64,000 nt of DNA from an uncultured Opitutia bacterium (GTDB lineage: Bacteria; Verrucomicrobiota; Verrucomicrobiia; Opitutales; Opitutaceae), in contig CAIRCN010000044.1 of the NCBI GenBank assembly GCA_903877135.1, positions 1 to 64,000 on the forward strand. The letters are read 5' to 3'. Shown one piece after another: positions 25,357 to 34,558 of this stretch. A program made the translations under genes and the position numbers. The stretch's first letter is position 1, and every line of letters begins with the position of its first letter. The notes under the pieces are model-generated. The model worked only from the letters and a program-made list of their open reading frames with translations, did not search any database and was not told where the DNA came from.

Positions 25357-26136
25357 ATGCCCGCCTGGAGCCCATTGCTTGTCCAGAAAATCGAAATCCA
25401 CGCGCTCGGCTTCGTGCTGCGCAAGCTTCAGCTCAACCGCCACCGCGATGCCGAGGTGGCGCCGCACGGACACGACTTCGCGCAGCTCATCCTCTACCTC
25501 TCCGGCGAAGGCGTGCAGACCGTCGCCACCCGCCGCCACCGGGCGCGCACCGGCGATCTCTTCATCATCCCTCCTCAAACGCCCCATGGCTTTTCCGTCG
25601 CCGGTCACAGCCGTCCGCTCTGCCTCGTGCTCGACTACGAACTCGAAGCCGCCGGTCGCGTCCGCGCGACGCACCGCACGCTTTCGCCCGGCACGTTGAA
25701 CGAACTCCACGCCCTGCTGGCGCGGGTCCCGCACAAGGGCCGGCTCACGCTGGGCGACTACCCCGCCATTTTGGCTGTCGTCGCGCGGCTGCTCGCGCAT
25801 GCGCCCGCCGAACCTGCGCCGGTCCCTACTTTGTTCGAGAAACTGCGCGCCCACGTCGGCACGCCCGCCCGGCTCGGGAAAATCGCCCGGGACCTCGGTT
25901 ATCATCCCGACCACCTCAACCGGAAGCTGAAACGCGAATCTGGCCTCGGCCTGCGGGCGCTGCGCGACCGTTTCCGGCTCGAAGCCGCCCAAGCCGCGCT
26001 TCTCCGCGAACCCACCGTCGCCGAGGCCGCGACCCGTGCCGGATTCGATGACCCCAATTATTTCGCCCGCTGGTTCCGCCGCCAGACGGGCCTGACACCG
26101 GGCGCGTGGCGCCGGGGCGAAACCGGTTCCGCCTGA
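25357..26136 (+). CDS. AraC-family transcriptional regulator
   Basis: The 259-residue protein has an N-terminal cupin-like sensing domain (H-G-H-D-F-A-Q-L-I-L-Y-L-S-G-E-G near residues 35-50) and a C-terminal AraC DNA-binding domain with two helix-turn-helix units. The second ends in F-D-D-P-N-Y-F-A-R-W-F-R-R-Q-T-G, the family signature. It probably senses a sugar and controls the divergent Gfo/Idh/MocA gene, and perhaps the convergent cupin gene. A GTG at 25306 would add 17 residues made of a repeated S-T-N-P-T, so the ATG at 25357 is preferred, although no ribosome binding site is visible before either. Confidence 0.85.
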   Translation: MPAWSPLLVQKIEIHALGFVLRKLQLNRHRDAEVAPHGHDFAQLILYLSGEGVQTVATRRHRARTGDLFIIPPQTPHGFSVAGHSRPLCLVLDYELEAAGRVRATHRTLSPGTLNELHALLARVPHKGRLTLGDYPAILAVVARLLAHAPAEPAPVPTLFEKLRAHVGTPARLGKIARDLGYHPDHLNRKLKRESGLGLRALRDRFRLEAAQAALLREPTVAEAATRAGFDDPNYFARWFRRQTGLTPGAWRRGETGSA

Positions 26137-26141
26137 ACCGC

Positions 26142-26594
26142 CTACTCCGGCATCTTCGTGCACTGCGGTTGCGCGCCCGCCGGCAGCGGGGGAATCGTGC
26201 CCTCGCCCGCCTTGGGCAACGTGCCGTTCAGTTCCTGCCGCCAGTGCGCGACGTCGCCGCCCGGGCAGTAAACATAAATCATGTGCATCGGCTCGTCACC
26301 GGTGTTGGTGAGCTGGTGGAAAAGCGTCGGAGGCATGAAGACCGCCTGCCCCGCCTTGATCGGGCTACGCTCGTTGCCAACGCAGATTTCGCCTTCGCCC
26401 TGCACGATGAAGTAAACCTCCTCCTGCTCCTGATTGTGCCACGGCACCTGGCCGCCGTGCGGCGCTAGGATGGAATACCCCATCGAAAACCCCTTCGCGG
26501 GAATCGGCTGGCCTAACTGGCCGACGAGACCTCGACCCCAACGGCGCGCGGGAAAGGTGCCCCCGGAAATCCTGGCGAGGTCGGCGATAATCAT
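26142..26594 (-). CDS. Cupin-domain protein
   Basis: The 150-residue protein is a single cupin barrel. Motif 1 has W-H-N-Q-E-Q-E-E-V-Y-F-I-V-Q-G-E-G and motif 2 has M-P-P-T-L-F-H-Q-L-T-N-T, giving the usual histidine and glutamate metal ligands. The role may be an isomerase, a dioxygenase or sugar binding; nothing in the sequence decides. It converges with the AraC regulator (5 bases apart), so a shared sugar pathway is possible. Confidence 0.8.
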   Translation of the reverse strand: MIIADLARISGGTFPARRWGRGLVGQLGQPIPAKGFSMGYSILAPHGGQVPWHNQEQEEVYFIVQGEGEICVGNERSPIKAGQAVFMPPTLFHQLTNTGDEPMHMIYVYCPGGDVAHWRQELNGTLPKAGEGTIPPLPAGAQPQCTKMPE

Positions 26595-26715
26595 GGTGCC
26601 GCCTTTGTTGGCAATGGCACCGCGCAGTGCGAACCTATTTTGCGCTGGTTTTCAATTTGCCGGTTGCTCCCGCCGGACGAACCGGCGCGCCGCGAACCGC
26701 GCCGCCTCACGCCAG

Positions 26716-27132
26716 TCAGGCGTAGAGTTCGTCGGCCTTGAAGAACCGCTTCAGCTCGATCTGTGCGTTCTCGTCGCTGTCGGACGCGTGCACGACGTTC
26801 GTCTGCATGTCGGTGCCGAAGTCGCCGCGGATCGTGCCCTTCGCCGCCTTGCGCGAATCAGTCGGCCCGAGCAGATCGCGCACCCGCTGCACGATGTTGT
26901 TGCCTTGGAGCGCCAGCGCGATCACCGGCCGTGAGCTCATGAACGCCTCGATGGAGGGATAAAACGGCTTGTCGGCCACATGGGCGTAGTGCTCGCGGAG
27001 CAGCGCGGGCGTGAGCCGCATCATTTTGCAGCCGATCACCGCGAAACCGGCGGCTTCGAAGCGGCTGAGGACCGTGCCCACGATGTGCTTTTCCATGCAA
27101 TCGGGCTTAAAGATGACGAAGGTTTTCTGCAT
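26716..27132 (-). CDS. ndk: Nucleoside diphosphate kinase
   Basis: The 138-residue protein moves the terminal phosphate between nucleoside triphosphates and diphosphates in the cytoplasm. The N terminus K-T-F-V-I-F-K-P-D and the active-site stretch NVVHASDS, with the phosphorylated histidine, are intact. Length is normal. It is not clearly in an operon: 41 bases separate it from the upstream epimerase gene on the same strand. Confidence 0.95.
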   Translation of the reverse strand: MQKTFVIFKPDCMEKHIVGTVLSRFEAAGFAVIGCKMMRLTPALLREHYAHVADKPFYPSIEAFMSSRPVIALALQGNNIVQRVRDLLGPTDSRKAAKGTIRGDFGTDMQTNVVHASDSDENAQIELKRFFKADELYA

Positions 27133-27173
27133 ATGAACCGGTGACCGTAGGACTCGCCCGGTCTTTGGAAAGC

Positions 27174-28559
27174 CTAGAGTTTGCCCGCGCCAAGGACATG
27201 CCGCAACGCCGCCTCGACCGTCGCGTGACGAAAACCATAGCCCGTCGCAAGCAATCGCCGCGGCTCCGCACGCGTGCTCGCCAGCAAAGTTTCCTCGGCC
27301 ATCTGCCCAAACAGCGCCCGCACCGCCAGGGCCGGCACCGGTAGACTCGCCGGCCGGCGCAGCACGCGTCCCAGCGTCGTCGCAAAATCAGCATTCGTCA
27401 CTGATGACGGCGCCACCATGTTGATCGCTCCGGCGCAACGCGCCTCAACCAACGCGTGATAGATTGCGCCCACCGCGTCGTCGATGCTCACCCAACTCAT
27501 CCATTGCCGCCCGTCCCCGACGCGCCCGCCCAGTCCGACGCGAAACAGCGGCAGCAGCTTCGCCAGCGCTCCACCCGACGGAGTGAGCACCACGCCGAAC
27601 CGCAGCAGCGCCGTTCGCAGGCCCAGCCGCGCCGCGCCCTCCGCGTGGGTTTCCCACGCGAGGCATACCTCGGGTAGGAAACCCTGCCCGATCGGCGCGT
27701 CTTCGGTCACCACCTCGTCGCCGCGCTCGCCGTAAAAACCCACAGCCGAGGCGCTGACGAAAACCTCGGGCTTGCGCCGGAGTTTCTGCACCGCGAGCAC
27801 GAGCGTCCTGGTGGCCTCCACCCGGCTGCGTAGGATCGCACCACGCCGCACCGCCGTCCAGCGGCCCGCGCCCACATTCTCCCCCGAGAGATTAACGATA
27901 GCATCGACGCCTTCGAGCGCCGTCGCGTCGAGAGCCCCCGTCGCAGGGTTCCAGCAAATCTCCTTCGCGGTCCCGGGACTCTGCCGCACCAGGCGCAGCA
28001 CCGTGTGCCCCTGCGTCTGCAAGAAAGGAACCAGCGCGCGGCCGACGAGCCCGGACGCACCCGCAATCAGAATCCGCCTTGGGCGCACTGGCTCATACCG
28101 CCGCTGTAGTTCAACGTCCGCCTTCGTCGTCGCATGTCGCCACGCAAACAGCTGCGAGAGTTTTCTCCGCATGAAGGCACCACCCAACGCCCGTCCCAGC
28201 GCCCCGCCCGGCAGGCGGTAAGTGATCTCGTCGGTCAGGAGGCTGGCGTCGGGTCCATCAGGTTCCACGCGGTGCAGATGCTCCCACTTCGCGAACGGCC
28301 CGCTGAGTAGCACGTCGCGAAACTGGATTCCGGCAAGGTAATCCCGGTGCTCGACGCACCACTGCGTCCAAAACGGCCCCACCTTGTTGCGCACCGTCAC
28401 GCACGCTCCATCGCGCACGCCCCCGGTCGCCGCGACCACCTCCACACTCTCCCACGGCGGGCAGAGCCGCTCCAGCGCGCCCGGTCGCTCGTGCCACGCA
28501 AACACCTCCGCCGCCGGCCGCGCGATTCGCGTCGAGACGGAAAAAACTTCGTCGTTCAT
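27174..28559 (-). CDS. SRPBCC domain fused to TIGR01777-type NAD-dependent epimerase
   Basis: The 461-residue protein joins an N-terminal SRPBCC (START-like ligand-binding) domain (about 1-150) to a C-terminal short-chain epimerase of the TIGR01777/YfcH type (about 165-461). The nucleotide-binding motif I-A-G-A-S-G-L-V-G-R-A-L begins near residue 169, and the typical N-L-S-G-E-N-V and W-M-S-W-V-S-I-D-D segments follow. The fusion is a known architecture, but its reaction is not established. It overlaps the photolyase stop by ATGA (28556-28559), so the two are translationally coupled, as is seen in light-stress loci of other bacteria. Confidence 0.85.
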   Translation of the reverse strand: MNDEVFSVSTRIARPAAEVFAWHERPGALERLCPPWESVEVVAATGGVRDGACVTVRNKVGPFWTQWCVEHRDYLAGIQFRDVLLSGPFAKWEHLHRVEPDGPDASLLTDEITYRLPGGALGRALGGAFMRRKLSQLFAWRHATTKADVELQRRYEPVRPRRILIAGASGLVGRALVPFLQTQGHTVLRLVRQSPGTAKEICWNPATGALDATALEGVDAIVNLSGENVGAGRWTAVRRGAILRSRVEATRTLVLAVQKLRRKPEVFVSASAVGFYGERGDEVVTEDAPIGQGFLPEVCLAWETHAEGAARLGLRTALLRFGVVLTPSGGALAKLLPLFRVGLGGRVGDGRQWMSWVSIDDAVGAIYHALVEARCAGAINMVAPSSVTNADFATTLGRVLRRPASLPVPALAVRALFGQMAEETLLASTRAEPRRLLATGYGFRHATVEAALRHVLGAGKL

Positions 28560-30022
28560 GCGGTCAGTCCCTTCCCGCGCAGTTGCTTGAACGCCGCCAG
28601 CGCCTCGGCCCGCGCCCGCGCATGATCGACGATCGGCCGCGGATAGTTGTCACCGAGCCTCACGCCCGCATCGGCCAGGACCTGTGCCGGCGCATCCCAT
28701 GGTGCGTGAATGTGCCCGGCCGGCAGGCGCGCCAGCTCCGGCACCCAACGCCGCACGTAGTCGCCCGCCGCGTCAAATTTCCTGCCCTGCAGGACCGGCG
28801 CAAACACCCGAAAATACGGCGCCGCATCCGCGCCGCAGCCGGCACTCCATTGCCAGCCGAGCGTGTTGCTCGCGAGATCGGCGTCGACGAGCGTGTCCCA
28901 AAACCACTCGGCGCCGTGGGTCCAGGACAGCCGCAGATGTTTCACGAGGAACGACGCCGCGACCATACGCACTCGGTTGTGCATCCAGCCGGTGCGCCAG
29001 AGCTGCCGCATGCCGGCGTCGATGATCGGATACCCCGTCCGGCCGCGCTGCCACGCGCGCAGCTTTGCCCCGCCGCTGTCCTCCGCCCATGGGAAACGGG
29101 AAAACTCCGCACGCAGCGGCTGCTCGGGCGTGTGCGGAAAATGGAATAGCAGGTGATGCGCAAACTCGCGCCAGCCGATCTCGCTCAGAAACACCCGCGC
29201 GCCGTTGCTCGGCGGAAAGACGCCGGTGTCCCAGGCGGTTGCGCGGACCGCCGCCCAGATTTGTCGCGGGGAGATTTCGCCGAAATGCAGCCACGGCGAC
29301 AACATCGACGTTCCGTCGTGGTCCGGGCGGTCGCGTTCCTCGGCGTAATCCGCCATGGCCCGCGCGACGAATTGCAGGAGCCGCTTCGCCGCGCCGGCCT
29401 CGCCTGGTTGCCACTCCTCGCTGAAACCGCGGTCCCACGGGATCGCCGGTAGCAGCCCGAGTTCGTCCAGCGCCAGCGAAGCCGGCCAGCGCGCGGGACC
29501 CGGCAGGGTTGACCGTGTGCGTTTCAGCGGCGCCGCCACGGACAGCTCCAGACAGTGCCGCCAGTAGGGCGTGAACACTTGGAACGGCCGGCCCTGCTTG
29601 TTTGCGATGGACTCCGGTTCGTTCAGGAGCGCGCTGTTGAAAGTTCTAACCTCGAGACCGACTGCGCTGAGTCCGGTCTTGATCGCGGCATCGCGCGCTA
29701 CTGCGGAGGGTTCATAGCGCCGGTTCCAATAGACCGCACCCGCGCCGGTTGCGCGGATGATCGCACGCAAATTCCCGACCGATGATCCCTGCGCCAGAAT
29801 CAGCCTCAAGCCCCGCCCGCGGAGCGACTGGTCGAGCGACGCCAGTGAATGGTGCAGCCACCAACGTGATGCGCCTCCGGGTGCCCAGCGTCCCTCGCCG
29901 GCCGGATCGAAGATGAACACTGGCACAATCGGTCCGCCGCGGGCCAGCGCCGCGTCGAGCGCGGGATTATCCTTCAGGCGGAGATCCTGGCGAAACCAGA
30001 GGAGCGTCGGTGTCACAGCCAC
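28556..30022 (-). CDS. phr: Deoxyribodipyrimidine photolyase
   Basis: The 488-residue flavoprotein repairs UV-made cyclobutane pyrimidine dimers using light. The N-terminal antenna-binding domain starts L-L-W-F-R-Q-D-L-R-L-K-D-N. The C-terminal FAD domain has T-G-Y-P-I-I-D-A-G-M-R-Q-L, W-M-H-N-R-V-R-M-V, and D-x-D-L-A-S-N-T-L-G-W-Q-W, the class I photolyase signatures. The start is a GTG at 30022. The gene is coupled to the epimerase fusion downstream and lies 43 bases after glycogen synthase on the same strand. Confidence 0.93.
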   Translation of the reverse strand: MAVTPTLLWFRQDLRLKDNPALDAALARGGPIVPVFIFDPAGEGRWAPGGASRWWLHHSLASLDQSLRGRGLRLILAQGSSVGNLRAIIRATGAGAVYWNRRYEPSAVARDAAIKTGLSAVGLEVRTFNSALLNEPESIANKQGRPFQVFTPYWRHCLELSVAAPLKRTRSTLPGPARWPASLALDELGLLPAIPWDRGFSEEWQPGEAGAAKRLLQFVARAMADYAEERDRPDHDGTSMLSPWLHFGEISPRQIWAAVRATAWDTGVFPPSNGARVFLSEIGWREFAHHLLFHFPHTPEQPLRAEFSRFPWAEDSGGAKLRAWQRGRTGYPIIDAGMRQLWRTGWMHNRVRMVAASFLVKHLRLSWTHGAEWFWDTLVDADLASNTLGWQWSAGCGADAAPYFRVFAPVLQGRKFDAAGDYVRRWVPELARLPAGHIHAPWDAPAQVLADAGVRLGDNYPRPIVDHARARAEALAAFKQLRGKGLTA

Positions 30023-30065
30023 CCGTCCTTGCAGGACACGTTCAGCAATTTCTCAACCAGCCGGC

Positions 30066-31508
30066 TCACAGAGAATCGCGGTAGAGATTTTCGTAGCCCG
30101 ACGCCGCGACGTTCCAACTGAAGTCGCGCCCCATACCGCGTTGCTGCACGGCGGCCATCCGTGGTTTGTCGGCAAAAAGCCGCAGCGCCCCCTCTAGCGC
30201 CTCGCGCAGCGACTCGGCCGTCGGCTCGCACATCAGCCCCGTCCCGTGGTCGGGTTGCTCATCGGCGTCGGTCACTGTGTCCACCAGTCCGCCCACGCGG
30301 CTCACGACCGGCACTGTGCCATAGAGCTGGGAATACATCTGGTTGAGACCGCAGGGCTCGAAGAGCGACGGCATCACGAAGAAGTCACTGCCGGCCTCGA
30401 TGAGATGGCTCATAGCCTCGTCATGCCGGGCGCACAGCGAGATCTTCGCTGGTGCCTGTGCCGCCAGGGTGGCCAGTTCCGTCTCGTAGCGCTTGTCCCC
30501 CGCGCCGAGCACCACGAGCCGGCACTCCTGTTCGAGGAAAAAGGCCTTGTTGGCCAGCAGCAACTCCAGTCCCTTCTGCGCGGTGAAACGGCACACTATG
30601 CCAAAAACTGGCCCGTTAAATTTTTGCGAAAACCGCGCGCGCTTCAGCAATTCCGCGCGACAAATCTGCTTGCCGCTCAAATCCGCCGCCGTGTAGCGCG
30701 CCGGCAGCAGGGCGTCGATTCCAGGACTCCAGACCGCCGTGTCCACGCCGTTGAGCAGGCCGACGATGTCCTCGGCGCGCGTCTGCACGACACCGTCGAG
30801 CCCGCAGCCGAACTCAGGCGTCTGAATCTCCTTCGCGTAGCGCGGGCTCACCGTCGTCACGCGGTCGGCGAACAGGATCCCGCCCTTCAGGAAATTCGTC
30901 TGCTCGTAATACTCGAGCCCGTCCATGTTGTTCAGCTCTTCCGGCAGGTTGGTGCGCGCGAACACGCTGCGGGGGAACAGCCCCTGATAGGCGATGTTGT
31001 GAATGGTGAAGAGCGTCTTCAGCGCCAGCGTCACGCCGTGCCGGCGCTCCGCCTCGCGCAACAGCAGGGGCAGCAGCGCCGCCTGCCAGTCGTGGCCGTG
31101 CACCACGTCGGCCTGCAAATCCGCCAGCCGCAACGTCTCGACCACGCCCTTGCAGAAAAACAAAAACCGGTCGGCGTTGTCCTCGAAATCGCGCTCGCCG
31201 TTCCCATACGGCGCCCGTCGGTCGAAGAACTCCTCCCGGCAAATGAGATAGACCGTGAGATTCTTCCGCGGCGAAAACACCCGCACGTCGCCAGAGAGAA
31301 ACTGGTCGCCCATCTCGATTTTCAGACGGAGCCGGCGCTCGGCGCCCGCGGCATCCTTGTGCTCCAACGCCGTCCGATAACCCGGCAGGAAAACCGACAC
31401 TTCATGCCCGCGGTCGGCCAGCGTGCCGGCCAGCGAACTGACCGCATCGGCGAGACCACCGGTCTTCAGATACGGAAAAAATTCACTGGCCGCATGGACG
31501 ATTTTCAT
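30066..31508 (-). CDS. glgA: Glycogen synthase (ADP-glucose type)
   Basis: The 480-residue GT5 enzyme extends alpha-1,4-glucan chains from ADP-glucose. The N terminus has the nucleotide-sugar motif K-T-G-G-L-A-D-A (usually K-x-G-G-L-A-D-V), and the C-terminal half has P-S-L-F-E-P-C-G-L-N-Q-M-Y-S, holding the catalytic glutamate. Length is normal. It points to glycogen storage, though no glgC or glgB is nearby. It is divergent from RNase R across a 77-base gap. Confidence 0.95.
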   Translation of the reverse strand: MKIVHAASEFFPYLKTGGLADAVSSLAGTLADRGHEVSVFLPGYRTALEHKDAAGAERRLRLKIEMGDQFLSGDVRVFSPRKNLTVYLICREEFFDRRAPYGNGERDFEDNADRFLFFCKGVVETLRLADLQADVVHGHDWQAALLPLLLREAERRHGVTLALKTLFTIHNIAYQGLFPRSVFARTNLPEELNNMDGLEYYEQTNFLKGGILFADRVTTVSPRYAKEIQTPEFGCGLDGVVQTRAEDIVGLLNGVDTAVWSPGIDALLPARYTAADLSGKQICRAELLKRARFSQKFNGPVFGIVCRFTAQKGLELLLANKAFFLEQECRLVVLGAGDKRYETELATLAAQAPAKISLCARHDEAMSHLIEAGSDFFVMPSLFEPCGLNQMYSQLYGTVPVVSRVGGLVDTVTDADEQPDHGTGLMCEPTAESLREALEGALRLFADKPRMAAVQQRGMGRDFSWNVAASGYENLYRDSL

Positions 31509-31585
31509 CGCGCCACCCTACGGGGTGGTGTTCGCTGACGCCAATCCGAAAGCACGGCCCGCGCGTCGTGGCCCGCAATTATCAC

Positions 31586-33973
31586 ATGACCCTTCGCGAA
31601 CGCCTTCTCGCCCATTTCCAAGCGCCCGGCTATTCCCCCGCCCCAGAATCCGAGCTCTCCCGCCGTCTCGGCCTCAAAAAATCGCAGCGATCCGCCCTCT
31701 CGCACGAGGTGAAGCGGCTGCTGGCCGACAAAAAGCTTATCCGAATCCAGGGAGGCCAGCTGAAACCGGCGGCAGAGCGAGCCGCCAAGACCGAAGGGCG
31801 GAAGATTTTCAGCCCCACCTTCCGCCGCGGTCCCGCCGCGCCGCCAGCGGCTTCGACAGCGCCCTTGCCGGCCCCGGCCTTGCGCACCAGCGCCTCCGCC
31901 GCACCGAAACACCGCGCCAAACCCGGCGAGCTGACAGGCCGCATCCAGTTTCGCGCCGGCGGCTCGGCGTTCGTGGTGCTGGAAGGCCCCGACGGCAGGG
32001 CGGGCGACAGCAGCCAGCCGTCCGTACAGATTTTTCCCGAGGATACCGGCGTGGCGCTGCCCGGTGACCGCGTCACCATCCGCATCCAGGCCGGCCGCCG
32101 CGGTCGCCGCGCGGGCGAGCGCATCGGCAGCGTGGTCAGCGTGGTCGAGCGCCGCCGCGACAACATTGTCGGCAATCTCATTCGCAGCGGCCGCCATTTC
32201 TCCGTCGCGCCGGACGATCCGCGTTTCGTCTATGAAATTCAGGTCGGCGATCCGGCTAAATCCGGCCTCGAGCCCGCCCCACAGGCCGGCGACAAGGTTG
32301 TCATCGCCCTCAACGAGTGGACGCGCCGCAACGACGCCCTCACCGGCACGATCATCAAGCGCCTTGGCCGCACGCACGAGCCACGCACCGAACTGCTCGG
32401 CATTTTCGAGAAATACGGCCTCGCCACGGAGTTTCCCGCCGAGGTCGAGCGCGAGGTCGCGAGCCTTCCCGACCAGGTGCCGCCGCGCGAGGCGGCCCAT
32501 CGGCTCGACTACCGCAAGCAGGTCGTCTTCACAATCGATCCCGACGACGCGAAGGATTTCGACGACGCCCTTTCCTACGAAGTGCTCCCCGACGGCGACG
32601 TGCGCGTGGGCATCCACATCGCCGACGTTTCCACCTATGTGAAGTCCGGCACGGCCCTCGACCGCGAGGCCCAGCGGCGCGGCAACTCCACCTATCTCGT
32701 CGGTGTGGTGATTCCGATGCTGCCGGAGAAACTCTCCAACGGCCTCTGCTCGCTCGTCGAGGCGCAGGACCGGCTCTGCAAGGCCGTCCTCCTCACCTTC
32801 GGCCGCAACGGCCGCGTCAAGGACACCGCCTACGCCAACACCATCATCCGCAGCCGCAAGCGCCTCACCTACAAACAGGCCTACGCCTTCCTCTTCGAAA
32901 ACGACCTCGCCCGCCTCCGCGCGCTGCCGCTGCCGCCCAAACACCAGACCGGCTCGACCGGCCGGGCCTTGCGCGAACTGAGCGACGCCGAACTGGCCGA
33001 CTTGCAGACGTGGGTGCGCGCCCTCTGGCAGATCGCCAGCCGTCTCCGCAAGGACCGCATGGCCCACGGCAGCCTCGACCTCGACATGCCCGAGACGAAA
33101 ATCTTCGTCGATGAAGCCGGCTACGCCGACCGCCTCGAGCGGATCGAGCAGGATGAGAGCCACCAGCTCATCGAGGAGTTCATGCTCGCCGCCAACGAGG
33201 CGGTCGCCCGCCTCACGCGTTCGCACTCGCTCCCCTCGCTCTACCGCGTGCACGACGAACCTGACGCCGAAAAACTCGCCGAGTATCGCCAGCTCCTCGG
33301 CACCTTCGGCATCCACACCGGCGACCTCACCCGTCGCGAGGAGGTCGTGAAATTGCTCAAGACGCTCCGCGACCACCCGCAAGGCTACACCCTGCGCACG
33401 CAGTTGCTCCGCAGCCTCAAGAAAGCCTGCTACCGCGCCACGCCCGACGGCCACTTCGGCCTCCACAAGAAAGACTACACGCACTTCACCTCGCCCATCC
33501 GCCGCTATTCCGACCTCGTCGTGCACCGCGTGCTCGAGCATTACTTGGAAAAGCACGGCGGCGGGCCGGCCCCCGCCGAGCCGGCCTCCAGCTACAATCT
33601 CGCCCGCGTCGCCGCCCTAGGCGAACACCTCAGCCTCACCGAGATCAACAGCACCGAGGCCGAGCGCGACAGCGTGAAGGTGAAGCTGCTCGAGTTCTTC
33701 GAGCGCGAACTCGGCAAGAAGGAGCGCACGCCGTTCGCCGCTATCATCACCGACGTGCGCCCGCACGGCTGCTTCATCGAGCTGGTCGAGTCGATGACCT
33801 TCGGCTTCGTTCCGGCGAACACGCTGCCCAACGACAACTACGTGCTCAACGCCGCAGGCACCGCGCTCGTCGGCCGCCGCCACAAGGCCCAGTTCGCGCT
33901 CAACGCCCGGCTCGACGTCGTGGTCGAGCGCGTGGACCGGTTCAAGCGCATCATCGACTTCCGCCCGGTTTGA
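31586..33973 (+). CDS. rnr: Ribonuclease R
   Basis: The 795-residue 3'-5' exoribonuclease degrades structured RNA. It has an N-terminal winged-helix region (about 1-70), cold-shock domains, the RNB catalytic domain with I-D-P-D-D-A-K-D-F-D-D-A (metal-binding aspartates) and H-F-T-S-P-I-R-R-Y-S-D-L, and a C-terminal S1 domain. The family's usual lysine-rich tail is absent or very short. A GTG at 31568 would add six residues; the ATG at 31586 is preferred. A long open frame exists on the opposite strand but is a composition artefact. Confidence 0.95.
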   Translation: MTLRERLLAHFQAPGYSPAPESELSRRLGLKKSQRSALSHEVKRLLADKKLIRIQGGQLKPAAERAAKTEGRKIFSPTFRRGPAAPPAASTAPLPAPALRTSASAAPKHRAKPGELTGRIQFRAGGSAFVVLEGPDGRAGDSSQPSVQIFPEDTGVALPGDRVTIRIQAGRRGRRAGERIGSVVSVVERRRDNIVGNLIRSGRHFSVAPDDPRFVYEIQVGDPAKSGLEPAPQAGDKVVIALNEWTRRNDALTGTIIKRLGRTHEPRTELLGIFEKYGLATEFPAEVEREVASLPDQVPPREAAHRLDYRKQVVFTIDPDDAKDFDDALSYEVLPDGDVRVGIHIADVSTYVKSGTALDREAQRRGNSTYLVGVVIPMLPEKLSNGLCSLVEAQDRLCKAVLLTFGRNGRVKDTAYANTIIRSRKRLTYKQAYAFLFENDLARLRALPLPPKHQTGSTGRALRELSDAELADLQTWVRALWQIASRLRKDRMAHGSLDLDMPETKIFVDEAGYADRLERIEQDESHQLIEEFMLAANEAVARLTRSHSLPSLYRVHDEPDAEKLAEYRQLLGTFGIHTGDLTRREEVVKLLKTLRDHPQGYTLRTQLLRSLKKACYRATPDGHFGLHKKDYTHFTSPIRRYSDLVVHRVLEHYLEKHGGGPAPAEPASSYNLARVAALGEHLSLTEINSTEAERDSVKVKLLEFFERELGKKERTPFAAIITDVRPHGCFIELVESMTFGFVPANTLPNDNYVLNAAGTALVGRRHKAQFALNARLDVVVERVDRFKRIIDFRPV

Positions 33974-34005
33974 GCATCCCCGCAACCGCGCCATCCTTTG
34001 TAGCC

Positions 34006-34536
34006 ATGAAGCACTACGATTTCCCGCAACAATTCCACGCGCGCTACGACCAGGCGGTCGCGCTCTACGCCATGGGCCAGCGCGGCGCCGACACGTTTTT
34101 CGACGCCAGCCAGCACGCCTACCTCGCGGCCAACGGGCTCAGTGCCCAGAACCTCTACGATTACGCCGAGGACCAGAGCAATTACGGCGAACCTGGCTAC
34201 GATCAGGCCCTCGCCATCGAGCTCGTCCGCCGCGACTATTTTCTGAACGCGCAGGGCGGGCGCGCCTCCGCGACCGTGCTCGACGAGGCACGCATGCCGG
34301 CCAAGACCGACGCCGTGCGCGGCATCGAGTGGCTGCCCCGCCTCATCCCGAAGGCCAAGGCCAAGCTGCGCGGCGAACTGCCCGCCTCGCTGATGTTCTG
34401 CTGCGGCGGCGATCGTCGCTTCCTCAAGGCGCACGACATCCTGCCGGCTGAATTCCTCTCGCTCGTCTGGCGCCACGAAACGAACGACGACGCGATCATC
34501 GATTGGGTCGCCCGCCGCAGCGCCGCCGGCAAATAG
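34006..34536 (+). CDS. DUF5069-like conserved protein
   Basis: This 176-residue soluble protein has a C-terminal half resembling DUF5069: W-L-P-R-L-I-P-K-A-K-A-K-L-R-G-E-L, then D-R-R-F-L and a final acidic region with D-D-A-I-I-D-W-V. The N-terminal half is not recognised. The function of the family is unknown. It follows RNase R by 32 bases on the same strand and is likely co-transcribed. The ATG at 34006 is the first start after the RNase R stop in its frame that gives a protein-like N terminus. Confidence 0.7.
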   Translation: MKHYDFPQQFHARYDQAVALYAMGQRGADTFFDASQHAYLAANGLSAQNLYDYAEDQSNYGEPGYDQALAIELVRRDYFLNAQGGRASATVLDEARMPAKTDAVRGIEWLPRLIPKAKAKLRGELPASLMFCCGGDRRFLKAHDILPAEFLSLVWRHETNDDAIIDWVARRSAAGK

Positions 34537-34558
34537 CGCACGCCGCCATCGAGCGCCG

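Noticed and set aside
31505-33556. 683-codon minus-strand frame opposite RNase R
   Set aside because: The composition is that of a GC-rich antisense frame and RNase R motifs on the plus strand are unambiguous.
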